The notes: generated from the sequence alone by a model not told the origin. A stretch of 64,000 nucleotides of DNA from Panacibacter microcysteis (GCF_015831355.1 NZ_JADWYR010000002.1:1708296-1772295); one strand, 5' to 3'. Positions 51,857 through 61,007 are shown, counted from the stretch's first letter. Made by a program: numbers and translations.

Positions 51857-51905
51857 GTCGCCATAAAAACCGAACGCATAAGTGAGTGACACAACAGACG
51901 ATGCC
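51857..51905 (+). repeat. Dispersed intergenic repeat, single B arm
   Basis: GTCGCCATAAAAACCGAACG leads to a B core with two changes at 51876-51895 (GCATAAGTGAGTGACACAAC), then AGACGATGCC. The inner flank GCCATAAAAAC is shared with the copy upstream of trmH (16040), marking a subfamily. Confidence 0.78.
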
Positions 51906-51976
51906 ACAACGTACAAGAGCAGGTAACATAAAAACGATTAGTGTAAGCATTTGCTTATAACTTAAAGCTTTTTTAT

Positions 51977-53002
51977 ATGATTTACAGAAGCAGAGCACCA
52001 TTAAGAATCGGCCTTGCCGGTGGCGGCACAGACGTAAGCCCATACAGCGATGAATTTGGTGGCGCTATTCTGAATGCAACCATCTCGCATTACGCGCATG
52101 CAAATATTGAACCCATAGAAGGCAACGGTATTATTATACAGGCACTCGATCAAAAACAGGAGCAACGCTTTGAATGGAACAATCAATTGCCTGTTGATGG
52201 TAAGCTGGACCTGCTGAAAGGCGTTTACAACCGCATACAAAAAGATTATGGCCTGCCTATTACCAGTTTTCGCTTAAGCACATTTGTTGATGCGCCGGTT
52301 GGCAGTGGCCTTGGTACATCATCAACGCTGGCGGTAGCAGTAACCGGGGCTTTTACAGAAATGCTGAAGCTGCCATTGGGTGAATACGATATAGCACACT
52401 ATGCCTACGATATTGAACGTAACGACCTGCAACTGGCAGGTGGTAAACAGGACCAGTATGCAGCCACGTTTGGCGGTGTAAACTTTATGGAATTTTATCA
52501 CAACGATAAAGTGATCGTAAATCCACTTCGAATAAAGCAGGATTATTTAAGAGAGTTGGAAAATAACCTGGTATTGTACTTTACCTCTACGAGCCGCGAG
52601 TCTGCTACAATTATAAAGGAACAGCAGAAGAACGTTCAGCAAAAAAATGAAAAGTCTATCGGGGCCATGCACCAGTTGAAGGAACAGGCGAAGATGATGA
52701 AAGAAGCATTGCTCAAAGGAAGGCTGCATGAAATTGGAGAGATTCTTGATTACGGGTTTCAGCAAAAAAGAAACATGGCAAAAAACATTTCGAACGATGC
52801 CATAGAAGCACTGTATGAAGCAGTAAAAAAAGCGGGTGCAACAGGGGGGAAAATAAGTGGCGCAGGTGGCGGCGGGTTTATGATATTTTACTGCCCCGGC
52901 AACAGCAGGTACAAGGTTATTGAAACATTGAATAAATTTGGCGGCGAAGTAAAGCCTTACAGGTTTACGAAAGAAGGCCTGAGTACGTGGACCACTTTGT
53001 AG
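51977..53002 (+). CDS. hddA: D-glycero-D-manno-heptose 7-phosphate kinase (HddA-like GHMP kinase)
   Basis: A 341-residue GHMP kinase. Motif 1 is RAPLRIGLAGGGTDVSPY, the ATP-binding motif 2 is PVGSGLGTSSTLAV (108-121), and motif 3 is ISGAGGGGFMIFYC. The first motif and overall length are those of HddA, which phosphorylates D-glycero-D-manno-heptose 7-phosphate at O-1. The next three genes supply the isomerase, the nucleotidyltransferase and the phosphatase of the GDP-heptose pathway, which makes the assignment firm by context. There are 65 nt before the gmhA start. Confidence 0.9.
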   Translation: MIYRSRAPLRIGLAGGGTDVSPYSDEFGGAILNATISHYAHANIEPIEGNGIIIQALDQKQEQRFEWNNQLPVDGKLDLLKGVYNRIQKDYGLPITSFRLSTFVDAPVGSGLGTSSTLAVAVTGAFTEMLKLPLGEYDIAHYAYDIERNDLQLAGGKQDQYAATFGGVNFMEFYHNDKVIVNPLRIKQDYLRELENNLVLYFTSTSRESATIIKEQQKNVQQKNEKSIGAMHQLKEQAKMMKEALLKGRLHEIGEILDYGFQQKRNMAKNISNDAIEALYEAVKKAGATGGKISGAGGGGFMIFYCPGNSRYKVIETLNKFGGEVKPYRFTKEGLSTWTTL

Positions 53003-53067
53003 CGCAGTCTGTGGTGCCGTGTACTGAAGGTTTACAACGGGATCTTATATTTTTTTATAAAACAGTT

Positions 53068-53643
53068 ATGAGCAAACGTATAAAAGAGATCATCAGCGCA
53101 TCGATTGAAACAAAACAAAAAATACTGGCAGATGATGCCATGCTGCAACATATTTGCGATGCAGTAAATACTGTAACAGCAGCTTTCAGGAATGGTAAGA
53201 AAGTATTGTTTTGCGGTAATGGCGGCAGCGCAGCAGATGCACAACACCTGGCCGCTGAATTTTCGGGCAGGTTTTATAAAGACCGTGCGGCATTACCATC
53301 TGAAGCACTCCACTGCAACACATCTTATCTTACTGCGGTAGCAAATGATTACAGTTACGATGTGATCTATTCCCGTATTGTGGAAGGTACCGGTAATGCG
53401 GGAGATGTGCTGGTGGGGCTTAGTACATCCGGCAATTCGGGCAATATTGTAAAGGCGTTTGAAGCCGCCAAAGCAAAGAACATGATTACCATTGGTTTTA
53501 CCGGTGAAAGCGGCGGAAAAATGAAGGAGCTAAGTGATTACCTTTTCAACGTGCCATCTAAAGACACACCGCGTATACAGGAAAGCCATATTATGATTGG
53601 CCACATTATCTGCGAACTGGTTGAAACAAAACTCTTCGGGTAA
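53068..53643 (+). CDS. gmhA: Phosphoheptose isomerase GmhA
   Basis: A 191-residue SIS-domain protein. It carries CGNGGSAADAQHLAAE (49-64) with metal ligands His60 and Glu64, LVGLSTSGNSGNIVKAFEAA, and IQESHIMIGHIICE with the third and fourth ligands (Gln and His). It isomerises sedoheptulose 7-phosphate into D-glycero-D-manno-heptose 7-phosphate, the first pathway step. The open frame extends back to 52987 within hddA; the ATG at 53068 (MSKRIKEIIS) gives the normal size. Confidence 0.94.
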   Translation: MSKRIKEIISASIETKQKILADDAMLQHICDAVNTVTAAFRNGKKVLFCGNGGSAADAQHLAAEFSGRFYKDRAALPSEALHCNTSYLTAVANDYSYDVIYSRIVEGTGNAGDVLVGLSTSGNSGNIVKAFEAAKAKNMITIGFTGESGGKMKELSDYLFNVPSKDTPRIQESHIMIGHIICELVETKLFG

Positions 53644-53653
53644 AAAAAGCGTG

Positions 53654-54346
53654 ATGAAAATTACTGAAGCCATTATTCTTGCAGGTGGTTTAGGCACGCG
53701 CCTGAGAAGTGTTGTTCCTGAATTACCCAAATGCATGGCACCAGTAAATGGCAAACCTTTTATCACTTATGTCATTGATCATTTACTGCAGCAAGGCATA
53801 AACAGGTTTGTTTTGTCTTTGGGTTACAGGCACGACATCATCAGCCGGTTTATTGAAAGTAATTATGCGGGGCTGGACGTTGCGTTTTCCGTAGAGCAGG
53901 AACCGCTGGGCACCGGAGGCGCTACCCGCTACGCATGCCTGAAAACAGTTACGGAACATGTGATGCTGGCAAATGGCGATACACTTTTTAAAGTAAACAT
54001 AGAAGCGGTTACCGGGGCTCACTTCGGGAATAATGCCAGTTGCACACTAAGCCTTAAGCCCATGCAGGATATTGACCGGTATGGAGTGGTTGAAGTGAAT
54101 GATGATCTGTCTGTAAAATCATTCAAAGAGAAACAACCATATACAGCCGGCCTGGTAAACGGAGGTTTGTATGCCCTGGATACCAAAGCATTTTTAGCTG
54201 CTTACCTGCCGCTGAAGTTTTCTTTTGAAAAAGACTACCTCGAAGTTTTTTATACAACAGAGAAAATATTTGGTGTAGTACAGGATGAATATTTTATAGA
54301 TATTGGCATACCGGAAGATTACAACAGGGCGCAGGCTGAATTGTAA
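53654..54346 (+). CDS. hddC: Nucleotidyltransferase, HddC-like (GDP-heptose)
   Basis: A 230-residue sugar-phosphate nucleotidyltransferase. The signature LAGGLGTRLRS (9-19) and PKCMAPVNGKPF are typical, followed by PLGTGGATRYA and LANGDTLFKVN. In a cluster with hddA, gmhA and gmhB it fits HddC, which makes GDP-D-glycero-D-manno-heptose. The symbol is by context because family sequence alone does not separate GDP from other nucleotides. The frame reaches back to 53597 inside gmhA; the ATG at 53654, 10 nt after the gmhA stop, is preferred. Confidence 0.88.
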   Translation: MKITEAIILAGGLGTRLRSVVPELPKCMAPVNGKPFITYVIDHLLQQGINRFVLSLGYRHDIISRFIESNYAGLDVAFSVEQEPLGTGGATRYACLKTVTEHVMLANGDTLFKVNIEAVTGAHFGNNASCTLSLKPMQDIDRYGVVEVNDDLSVKSFKEKQPYTAGLVNGGLYALDTKAFLAAYLPLKFSFEKDYLEVFYTTEKIFGVVQDEYFIDIGIPEDYNRAQAEL

Positions 54347-54377
54347 GATGCCGTTTGTAACCCGTGCTGACGCATAG

Positions 54378-54432
54378 CCGGCAGTACAAGTGAGTGACAC
54401 AACAAAAGCATAATAGCAGCAATGCAGCCGGC
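54378..54432 (+). repeat. Dispersed intergenic repeat, single B arm inside the heptose cluster
   Basis: An exact B core (54384-54403) is followed by AAAAGCATAATAGCAGCAAT and ends in the GC-rich tail GCAGCCGGC (54424-54432). It sits between hddC and gmhB, so it would be transcribed as part of that unit. Confidence 0.83.
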
Positions 54433-54454
54433 TTCCCAAAAAAGTATTTAACAA

Positions 54455-55021
54455 ATGATCGATTACAAAACCATTGATAAAAGCTGGACGCTATTTTTAG
54501 ACAGGGATGGTGTGATAAATGAAGACAAGGTTGGAAGTTATATTTTTAACAGGCATGAATTTGTTTTTATGCCCGGTGCTGAAGCTGCCATCAAAACTTT
54601 CTCAGATATATTTGGGCTTATTGTTATTGTAACCAACCAGCGTGGTATAGGCAAAGGTTTAATGACGACTGAAGATCTCGAAGACATACATGCATATATG
54701 CGCGAAGGCTTGTCAACGCTTGGCGGCAGGATTGACAAAGTATACTTTGCACCGGAATTGCACGATGATGGCCCTAACCGCAAACCATTAACGGGTATGG
54801 CTTTGCAGGCAAAAGCAGATTTTCCGCAGATCGATTTTGCCAGGAGCGTAATGGTTGGTAATAAACTGAGCGATATGGAATTTGGCAGGAATATTGGCGC
54901 TAAAACGATCTTTATTCCCTCTACTGATCCGCAGACGCCATTTCCTCATGCAATGATCGATGAAAGACTTGAAAGCTTATTTGAATTTTCTAAACGATTG
55001 GGTTCCTTAACGATATCCTAA
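54455..55021 (+). CDS. gmhB: D-glycero-D-manno-heptose 1,7-bisphosphate phosphatase, GmhB-like
   Basis: A 188-residue HAD-IIIA phosphatase. Motif I is FLDRDGVIN (14-22), motif II TNQRG, and motif III and IV lie in RKPLTGMA and MVGNKLSDMEFG. It removes the C7 phosphate from heptose 1,7-bisphosphate before nucleotide transfer. Classical GmhB has a zinc loop with three Cys and a His between motifs II and III; here the loop reads FAPELHDDGPNRKP with no Cys, so zinc binding is unlikely. Context still makes it the pathway phosphatase. Confidence 0.85.
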   Translation: MIDYKTIDKSWTLFLDRDGVINEDKVGSYIFNRHEFVFMPGAEAAIKTFSDIFGLIVIVTNQRGIGKGLMTTEDLEDIHAYMREGLSTLGGRIDKVYFAPELHDDGPNRKPLTGMALQAKADFPQIDFARSVMVGNKLSDMEFGRNIGAKTIFIPSTDPQTPFPHAMIDERLESLFEFSKRLGSLTIS

Positions 55022-55069
55022 GGTTAGCAGGCACAACAATAAATAAAGCACAACCACGTAGATAATAAC

Positions 55070-55990
55070 ATGACGGCAAAAACAGCATATCAGACTTTTC
55101 TTTTGCTACTATTTTTTTCCTGCGCTTTTAATGCACGGGCACAGGATAACAGGAAAGTTCTGGCAGGTATGGAAGACACGCTGAATTACTATTCCAAACA
55201 AATGGTAACAGCACAGGATGCTTCTGCACGCTTTTATGCTGACAGTGTGTTTATTAAAAAGTTTGTACAGGCGTTAAAAGTGCCCAATTCGTTCTCATAC
55301 CCGTTCGATTCAATAAAGACGGTTTCAAAATTGTACGCGCCGGATAGCTCCTTCCGCATTTACACATGGGAAATACAAAAAGATGAAAGTTATTTTCGCC
55401 AGTATGGTGCATTGCAGATGCAGACGAAAGATGGTTCACTCAAACTCTTCCCGCTTTTTGACGGGAGCGATTATGCTGTAATACCAACAGATTCTGTACG
55501 GACAAACCGCAACTGGATCGGCGCTATTTATTACCAGGTGCTGATGAAAGAATTCAATGGCAAACGATACTATACGCTGCTTGGCCTGGATGACAATGAT
55601 TTTTCCAGTACCCGCAAGTGGATTGAAGTGTTGCACTTCGACAACAATGGCCAGCCGGTATTTGGTGGCGATTTTTTTGTATATAAAAATGAACCCAATA
55701 AACCTGATAATCCTGTTGCAAGATTTTGTCTTGAATTTAAGAAAGACGGTAAAGCAAGACTAAACTACGATGCTGCGCTGGATGCCATTGTATTCGACCA
55801 CCTGGTAAGTGAAACGGGCAATACGCAATATAAATATGATTTTATACCTGATGGTGATTACGAAGGTTTTAAATGGAGCAACGGCAAGTGGGTGCACGTT
55901 AGCAAACTATTTGCCGAGCAAAAGCTGAAAGACGGACAGGCGCCTGTACCTGTTCCGTTCCGGGATGACAATGGCAACCCGCTTCAATAG
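55070..55990 (+). CDS. Secreted protein of unknown function
   Basis: A 306-residue protein with a signal peptide (about 1-24, ending ARAQ). The mature part is beta-rich with aromatic repeats (FRIYTWEIQKDESYFRQYG, RYYTLLGLDDNDFSS, WIEVLHFDNNGQPVFGGDFF). I know this as a recurrent Chitinophagaceae exported family but have no name for it. No catalytic motif is evident. It follows gmhB by 48 nt and its stop is 1 nt from the convergent DUF885 gene, leaving no room for a terminator. Confidence 0.65.
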   Translation: MTAKTAYQTFLLLLFFSCAFNARAQDNRKVLAGMEDTLNYYSKQMVTAQDASARFYADSVFIKKFVQALKVPNSFSYPFDSIKTVSKLYAPDSSFRIYTWEIQKDESYFRQYGALQMQTKDGSLKLFPLFDGSDYAVIPTDSVRTNRNWIGAIYYQVLMKEFNGKRYYTLLGLDDNDFSSTRKWIEVLHFDNNGQPVFGGDFFVYKNEPNKPDNPVARFCLEFKKDGKARLNYDAALDAIVFDHLVSETGNTQYKYDFIPDGDYEGFKWSNGKWVHVSKLFAEQKLKDGQAPVPVPFRDDNGNPLQ

Positions 55991-55991
55991 C

Positions 55992-57287
55992 CTACTGCAA
56001 CAGCTCAGTTGTAAGTATTTCATTGCTTAGCAGTGCTCCAAATACCTGCCATTTTTTATCTGGCGAAACATCGCCGCCTTTCGCAGAAATGTATTGCGCC
56101 ACCAGGTCTTTACCGTAATTGTAATTGATTACATAACTCCTGTTGCGGCGAATAAAATCTACAGACTTGCGTGCGGTTTCGTCATTCATCAAACAATAAT
56201 CTTTTAGCCATTGCATTGCCTGCGCCTCGCTCATGGTGTTGCCCAATAAACCCCTGCCAACTTCATTACGTGCATAGTTTAATGCACCTTTTAGTTCCAA
56301 TGCGGCAAAATAACGTGAGATGCCTGTTGTATCCAAACCTGCAAGCGGTAATAACGTTTGCCGGGCAAACGCTACTTTCTCCTGGCCGGGAAAAGCTACA
56401 TCAATACCATAATTGGCACTTCCTTCTGCTATTAATGATTGCGGGCTAAACAGCGGATACAGCGAGATTTCCACCCAGCCTTTTTCGCGGTAAAGGTTTT
56501 TCTCCAGCAGCATATTGTACACGTGATGGCCCGGGTAACTTTCATGGCTGCCCACATCTATTGCACGGTCTATGAATATCTGCAGGTCTGTGTTTATCTG
56601 TATCACACTTTTATAATTGCCTTTATACCAGTTATAGCCGCTCCATGGTTTATTGGTTACATACTCCAGTATAAAACTTTCTTCTTTGGGTAGATCGTAG
56701 TGCTGTAAGGTTCTTTCGCGGCATGCAGCAATGGCTGTTTTAAAAACCGTATCCAGCTTGTCTTTGGGAATAATAAACCTGTTTGCAAGCTCTTGAAAAC
56801 GATCGTTGATGCTGCCACTGCCGGGCAGTAAATGGTCAAGCTTTGCGATTATTTCACGGTAATGCAATGAGTCGTATACAGGTGCCGTAACACCATAAAG
56901 ATCCTTAGCTTCTTCATCAAAGCCGGCAGTATCACCTGCATAAATTTTTATACGTCTTTCAAAGGCTTTCAGCTGCGCTGCTATCCATGCTGCACGTTGG
57001 GCTACCGTATCGCTGGTATCGTGTAAGGCCTGTAATGCTGCGGTAAGTTCATGCACTGCATTCAACAAACTGTCTTTGGGGAACACAGCAGCAGGCTTTG
57101 CGGCAGGCTTTAAAGAACCGGGGCCATAATAAGCGTCTACAAAATCTGCATCGTACAAACTGATGGTAAGACCAAGACGCACATATTGCTGTGCAAGCGC
57201 ATTAATATTTGTGGTCGATTGTTTGGCAGGTTGCCGGCTGCACGCGGCAATCAAACAAATTGCAACAATTAATAACAGTGTACGCAT
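55992..57287 (-). CDS. DUF885 lipoprotein (metallohydrolase-type)
   Basis: A 431-residue lipoprotein from the chosen ATG (MRTLLLIVAICLIAAC; the lipid Cys is Cys16). It carries an intact DUF885-type metal motif HESYPGHH (248-255) followed by an EGSANYGID block that holds the third ligand. DUF885 proteins are zinc metallopeptidase-like enzymes; the substrate is not known. It is the active-looking counterpart of the motif-less protein at 804-2096. The frame continues upstream to 57329 but the earlier Met codons give no signal peptide. Confidence 0.85.
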   Translation of the reverse strand: MRTLLLIVAICLIAACSRQPAKQSTTNINALAQQYVRLGLTISLYDADFVDAYYGPGSLKPAAKPAAVFPKDSLLNAVHELTAALQALHDTSDTVAQRAAWIAAQLKAFERRIKIYAGDTAGFDEEAKDLYGVTAPVYDSLHYREIIAKLDHLLPGSGSINDRFQELANRFIIPKDKLDTVFKTAIAACRERTLQHYDLPKEESFILEYVTNKPWSGYNWYKGNYKSVIQINTDLQIFIDRAIDVGSHESYPGHHVYNMLLEKNLYREKGWVEISLYPLFSPQSLIAEGSANYGIDVAFPGQEKVAFARQTLLPLAGLDTTGISRYFAALELKGALNYARNEVGRGLLGNTMSEAQAMQWLKDYCLMNDETARKSVDFIRRNRSYVINYNYGKDLVAQYISAKGGDVSPDKKWQVFGALLSNEILTTELLQ

Positions 57288-57370
57288 AACGTTCGTCTTT
57301 TTTATGGTAGTTTGAAGATACATTTTCAATCACTGTATATAAACTGTTTTAGATAAGTGGCAATTTTTTG

Positions 57371-57538
57371 GGGCCCGGCTAAAGAATATGCATGAAGCAT
57401 CGTTGCGTCGCACTCTTGTACTGGTGAAGCTTTATTGGGCAGTGCGAAGACCTGCAATTTGTGCAGGTACTGCACAACGCATCGCTGTAGCTGCACAAAG
57501 CCCCGGACGTACAAGTGAGTGACACAACAGGCGATGCC
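57371..57538. repeat. Dispersed intergenic repeat pair (A...B), complete copy
   Basis: The left end GGGCCCGGCTAAAGAATATG leads to an exact A core (57402-57421). The spacer TTTATTGGGCAGTGCGAAGA is shared with the copy at 30731. An exact B core (57509-57528) is followed by AGGCGATGCC (57529-57538). It fills the gap between the divergent DUF885 and PLP-enzyme genes and supplies an in-frame GTG start upstream of the latter. Confidence 0.87.
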
Positions 57539-57593
57539 ACAAAGAACTGCTGCTGACCAACAAAAAATTATACTGATACCGCTACCTTTACGC

Positions 57594-58730
57594 ATGCAAA
57601 ACTTTGATACAGCCTGTGTACACCCTGTTGATGATAAGCAGCCAGGTGGCGCAGTTACCACACCTGTTTATACCGCAGTAGCCTACGATTATATTGATCA
57701 GCCGCTGCAATATCCCGGCTTTTATTCTACGTATAACCAACAGCGCCTCGGGCAGATTATCTGTAATCTTGAACAGGGTAACTGGGGTATGGTATTCAGT
57801 TCTGGCATGGCAGCAATCAGTACTGCTATCCTGTCTTTTATTCAATGCAACGAACACATTATTTTTTCAAAAGACCTGTATGGCGGCACACTGAAATTTG
57901 CCAATGAAGAGTTGCCCAAAAGAGGCATCCATTGCAGCTTTGCGGCCAATAATGCCCAAAGTTTTACAGACCTGCTAAGACCCGATACGAAGGTGATTTA
58001 TATCGAAACACCATCAAACCCGTTACTGAATATAGTAGACCTGGCCGAAGTGGCGGCTATAGCAAAAGCAAACAATATTATTACAATAATTGACAACACT
58101 TTCGCATCGCCGGTAAACCAGCAACCGCTGCTGCATGGTATTGATATTGCTGTACACAGCGGCACCAAATACCTGGGTGGCCACAACGACCTTCCTTATG
58201 GCGCACTGGTGTCAAATAGCGCAGCGCATAAAGAGATTATTCATAATACAGCCAAAATGTATGGTGGTTCCCTTACACCGCAGGAATGCGCTCTTGCAGA
58301 GCGTAGCATCAAGACGTTAGCGTTACGCATCAACAGGCAAAACAGCAACGCGTTGTACATAGCTGAGTGGCTAAGTAAACATTTGTCTGTGGCACGGGTT
58401 TATTATCCCGGCCTTACATCTCACCCGCAACATAGCATTGCAGCAAGGCAAATGAGCGGCTTTGGTGGTATGGTATCTTTTGAGCCCAAAACAGATCTCG
58501 ACGGCATAAAAAGACTGCAGCAAAATTTACGCATCATAAGGCCTGCACTGAGTTTAGGCGGGGTGGAAAGCCTCATCTGCTCGCCTGTTTTTACTTCTCA
58601 CCGTTATCTTTCAAAAGACGAGCGGCTGGCAATCGGTATACAGGATAGTTTGCTGCGATTGTCTGTTGGAATTGAAAATGTACAAGACCTGGCAGAAGAC
58701 CTGGAGCAGGCAATGCAGCACATTGCATGA
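57594..58730 (+). CDS. Cys/Met-metabolism PLP enzyme (cystathionine gamma-synthase/lyase type)
   Basis: A 378-residue fold type I PLP enzyme. It carries VFSSGMAAISTAILS (phosphate-binding region), YIETPSNPLLNIVDL, the Asp in IIDNTFASPVNQQPL and the Schiff-base Lys in VHSGTKYLGGHNDL. It makes or breaks the cystathionine C-S bond, but synthase and lyase cannot be told apart by sight. The frame extends to 57519 through a repeat (MTQQAMPQR...); MQNFDTACVHPVDD at 57594 is the standard start. No partner sulfur genes lie nearby. Confidence 0.9.
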   Translation: MQNFDTACVHPVDDKQPGGAVTTPVYTAVAYDYIDQPLQYPGFYSTYNQQRLGQIICNLEQGNWGMVFSSGMAAISTAILSFIQCNEHIIFSKDLYGGTLKFANEELPKRGIHCSFAANNAQSFTDLLRPDTKVIYIETPSNPLLNIVDLAEVAAIAKANNIITIIDNTFASPVNQQPLLHGIDIAVHSGTKYLGGHNDLPYGALVSNSAAHKEIIHNTAKMYGGSLTPQECALAERSIKTLALRINRQNSNALYIAEWLSKHLSVARVYYPGLTSHPQHSIAARQMSGFGGMVSFEPKTDLDGIKRLQQNLRIIRPALSLGGVESLICSPVFTSHRYLSKDERLAIGIQDSLLRLSVGIENVQDLAEDLEQAMQHIA

Positions 58731-58776
58731 CACAACGCACTACAAATGGTTAAAGCAACACTCGCCGGATCTGCAA

Positions 58777-60993
58777 TTATTGTTTTAACCTGGCACCAAC
58801 TTTTTTAACAGTCTTCCTGAACAATGCCAGTTCCTCGCGCTGCTGCCTGATGAAGCTGTTGTCTTCCAGCGTACCAAGAACTTCATTCATCTCTTCGGCT
58901 GAATCATACACCATCGACCGGAAGGGGTTACTGTAGTCCTTTGCCCTGGATTCAAAAATTTTCTCATTCATCCATTCCCTGGTCTTTATAACATCAGCAA
59001 AAATTTCAGCAAGCATTGCCGCATTCAGCCTGGAAATCTTAAGGTTGTTAATTTCCAATAATGCAGCAACAGCATGTATGGTTTTATTGGTATTGTATGC
59101 ATCGGCCAGCGTTGTATAATACTCGTGCACCTCATCCCACGAAGTAATCTTCCCGCTGTTTACATTGTTGCGTAACGCAGCAATATCCTTTTGCAACATC
59201 AGTTGCCCGCCTGCATTCATCCACTCTGTGCGTTGCGGGTTTTTAGGCAAGGTTTTCTTCAATCCATCAACTGAAGCAATCTTATGCTCCTGCACAAAAC
59301 CGGCCAGATGATATGCGCCATAGTAACGGATCATCTGTATAAAAATATTGTATGCCTGTTGTACCTTTATAATAACTGTCTTGCGCCTGTTGTTTTCAAA
59401 ATCAACGGCAACAATCTCAAGCGTATCTATAACCGGGTCATTTGCCTGCAACAGCAACTTACCTTTTTTTGCACACGCTTCATCTGAGCTATCCTGCTGT
59501 TCCTGTTGCTGGTAATAAGCCCGTCCTGTGTACAGTTCGAAAAGACCCAACGCTGTAAACATTTCATTGATCGTATCAGGTGCCAGGTAGTCGTACTCCA
59601 GTTTTTGTATGGGTTGTATGCGCTTATCGCGGTCGCCATACTTCCATGCGTTCCTGGCCAATGCATACATGTTGTACAAAAACCAGTATGCCGGCATTAT
59701 TACCAGCCGGTCTTTGGATGTATCAATACTTACCAGTGAAAATGGTACAGGGATATTGAGTTCGTACGAGTAGTCAGCTTTTGCAAGAATGGTAAAACTC
59801 GCAAACTTTGAATTGTGTTTCAGGCTTACACACAAGCCCGGCCAAAAGCCACGGCCTGCAACAATCTCACCGTCTGCAGCCCTTGAGTTATGGTTAGAAC
59901 CTATGGTAGCCCCGGCAGGAATATTACTTTGCCCCATCACCAGTGCGGCGCAAAGAAACGAGTTATTGTGGTGCTGCTCGTGTGCCGGGAAGATGAGCGA
60001 ATTAAGCACCTCGCAGCAGGAAATTGTAGCATTGTTGCCAAGATAAGAGTTGATCAGTCTTGCACCATATTTCAATTGAGAATTACTGGCCATTACAAAA
60101 CGCACTGCCTTTACGCCATAAAAGACGCGGCACCCAAAACCAATAATACCATTTACCAGTTCGCAACCCTCACCTATTTGCGAGGCACCCTCGGGGCCGG
60201 AATTGATTGTAAGATTTTTCAGCTTATTCGCGCCTTTTATATAGGCATCACTGCCTATCCAGACATCTTTGATGATGGCGCAATTTTTAATAACAGTGCG
60301 GTCACCAATTTTACCGTAGTATCCACGCTCTGTTTTAAACTGCTGTTCGGTGAATATTTTAAATTTCTCCAGTAACGTTTTGTCGTTTCTGTATTTGCTC
60401 CACAGCCACGCATCAGCAGGCAGCATGCCGTTAAAAGGAATCACACTCCTTCCACCGTTTTCGTTGCATATCTCCATCCATATACGCATAGATTCAGGCT
60501 CGCCCTGTTTCAAAATACCATTACCAAATTTTGCATGGTCGGTAGTGGCAGCCTCATTAACGTTCACAATGATCACTTCATTACCTATAACATAGTGAGA
60601 AAGATAATTCACATTGTCAACCACCACATTGTCACCAAGATCGCAACTGATGATGGTAGAATTATACAATCCTACCGTGTATTTCATATCACTAAATTCC
60701 AGGTATACCGGTTCCAGCTTTCCTATGCGTACAAGACCAAAAAATTTACAGTTCTTCACCAGCTCCGGGTCAAAATCATCACTTACCAAAATCTTCGTCC
60801 AGTCGTCACTTGCATTGCGGTTTTTAACCAGTGCCTCTATTTCATAAGCACTCAAATTACGGTAATCAATACCGCTTCTGTTCTGCAAGTCACGCAGGTA
60901 ATATTCATTCACACCTTCAGGCAAATATTCGGGCTTAATAAAGTTGTATCCAAGCTTGTCAACCGGGCTTTTTTTGATGTTGTTCTGAGACAT
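58777..60993 (-). CDS. DUF4954 family protein (left-handed beta-helix)
   Basis: A 738-residue cytoplasmic protein. Residues about 80-430 contain repeated hexapeptide-like turns (VGLYNSTIISCDLGDNVVVD, IGDRTVIKNCAIIKDVWIGS, IGEGCELVNGIIGFGCRVFY), which form a left-handed beta-helix as in acyl- and nucleotidyltransferases. The C-terminal 300 residues are mostly helical. This matches DUF4954, a family largely restricted to Bacteroidota. A sugar-metabolism role is often assumed because of the helix fold, but no catalytic residue is established. It stands alone. Confidence 0.85.
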   Translation of the reverse strand: MSQNNIKKSPVDKLGYNFIKPEYLPEGVNEYYLRDLQNRSGIDYRNLSAYEIEALVKNRNASDDWTKILVSDDFDPELVKNCKFFGLVRIGKLEPVYLEFSDMKYTVGLYNSTIISCDLGDNVVVDNVNYLSHYVIGNEVIIVNVNEAATTDHAKFGNGILKQGEPESMRIWMEICNENGGRSVIPFNGMLPADAWLWSKYRNDKTLLEKFKIFTEQQFKTERGYYGKIGDRTVIKNCAIIKDVWIGSDAYIKGANKLKNLTINSGPEGASQIGEGCELVNGIIGFGCRVFYGVKAVRFVMASNSQLKYGARLINSYLGNNATISCCEVLNSLIFPAHEQHHNNSFLCAALVMGQSNIPAGATIGSNHNSRAADGEIVAGRGFWPGLCVSLKHNSKFASFTILAKADYSYELNIPVPFSLVSIDTSKDRLVIMPAYWFLYNMYALARNAWKYGDRDKRIQPIQKLEYDYLAPDTINEMFTALGLFELYTGRAYYQQQEQQDSSDEACAKKGKLLLQANDPVIDTLEIVAVDFENNRRKTVIIKVQQAYNIFIQMIRYYGAYHLAGFVQEHKIASVDGLKKTLPKNPQRTEWMNAGGQLMLQKDIAALRNNVNSGKITSWDEVHEYYTTLADAYNTNKTIHAVAALLEINNLKISRLNAAMLAEIFADVIKTREWMNEKIFESRAKDYSNPFRSMVYDSAEEMNEVLGTLEDNSFIRQQREELALFRKTVKKVGARLKQ

Positions 60994-61007
60994 TGCAAAG
61001 TGTTTTT

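Noticed and set aside
57330..57593. SAM riboswitch upstream of the Cys/Met PLP enzyme
   Set aside because: The whole leader is occupied by a dispersed repeat pair found at many unrelated genes; no SAM-I or SAM-II signature was seen.
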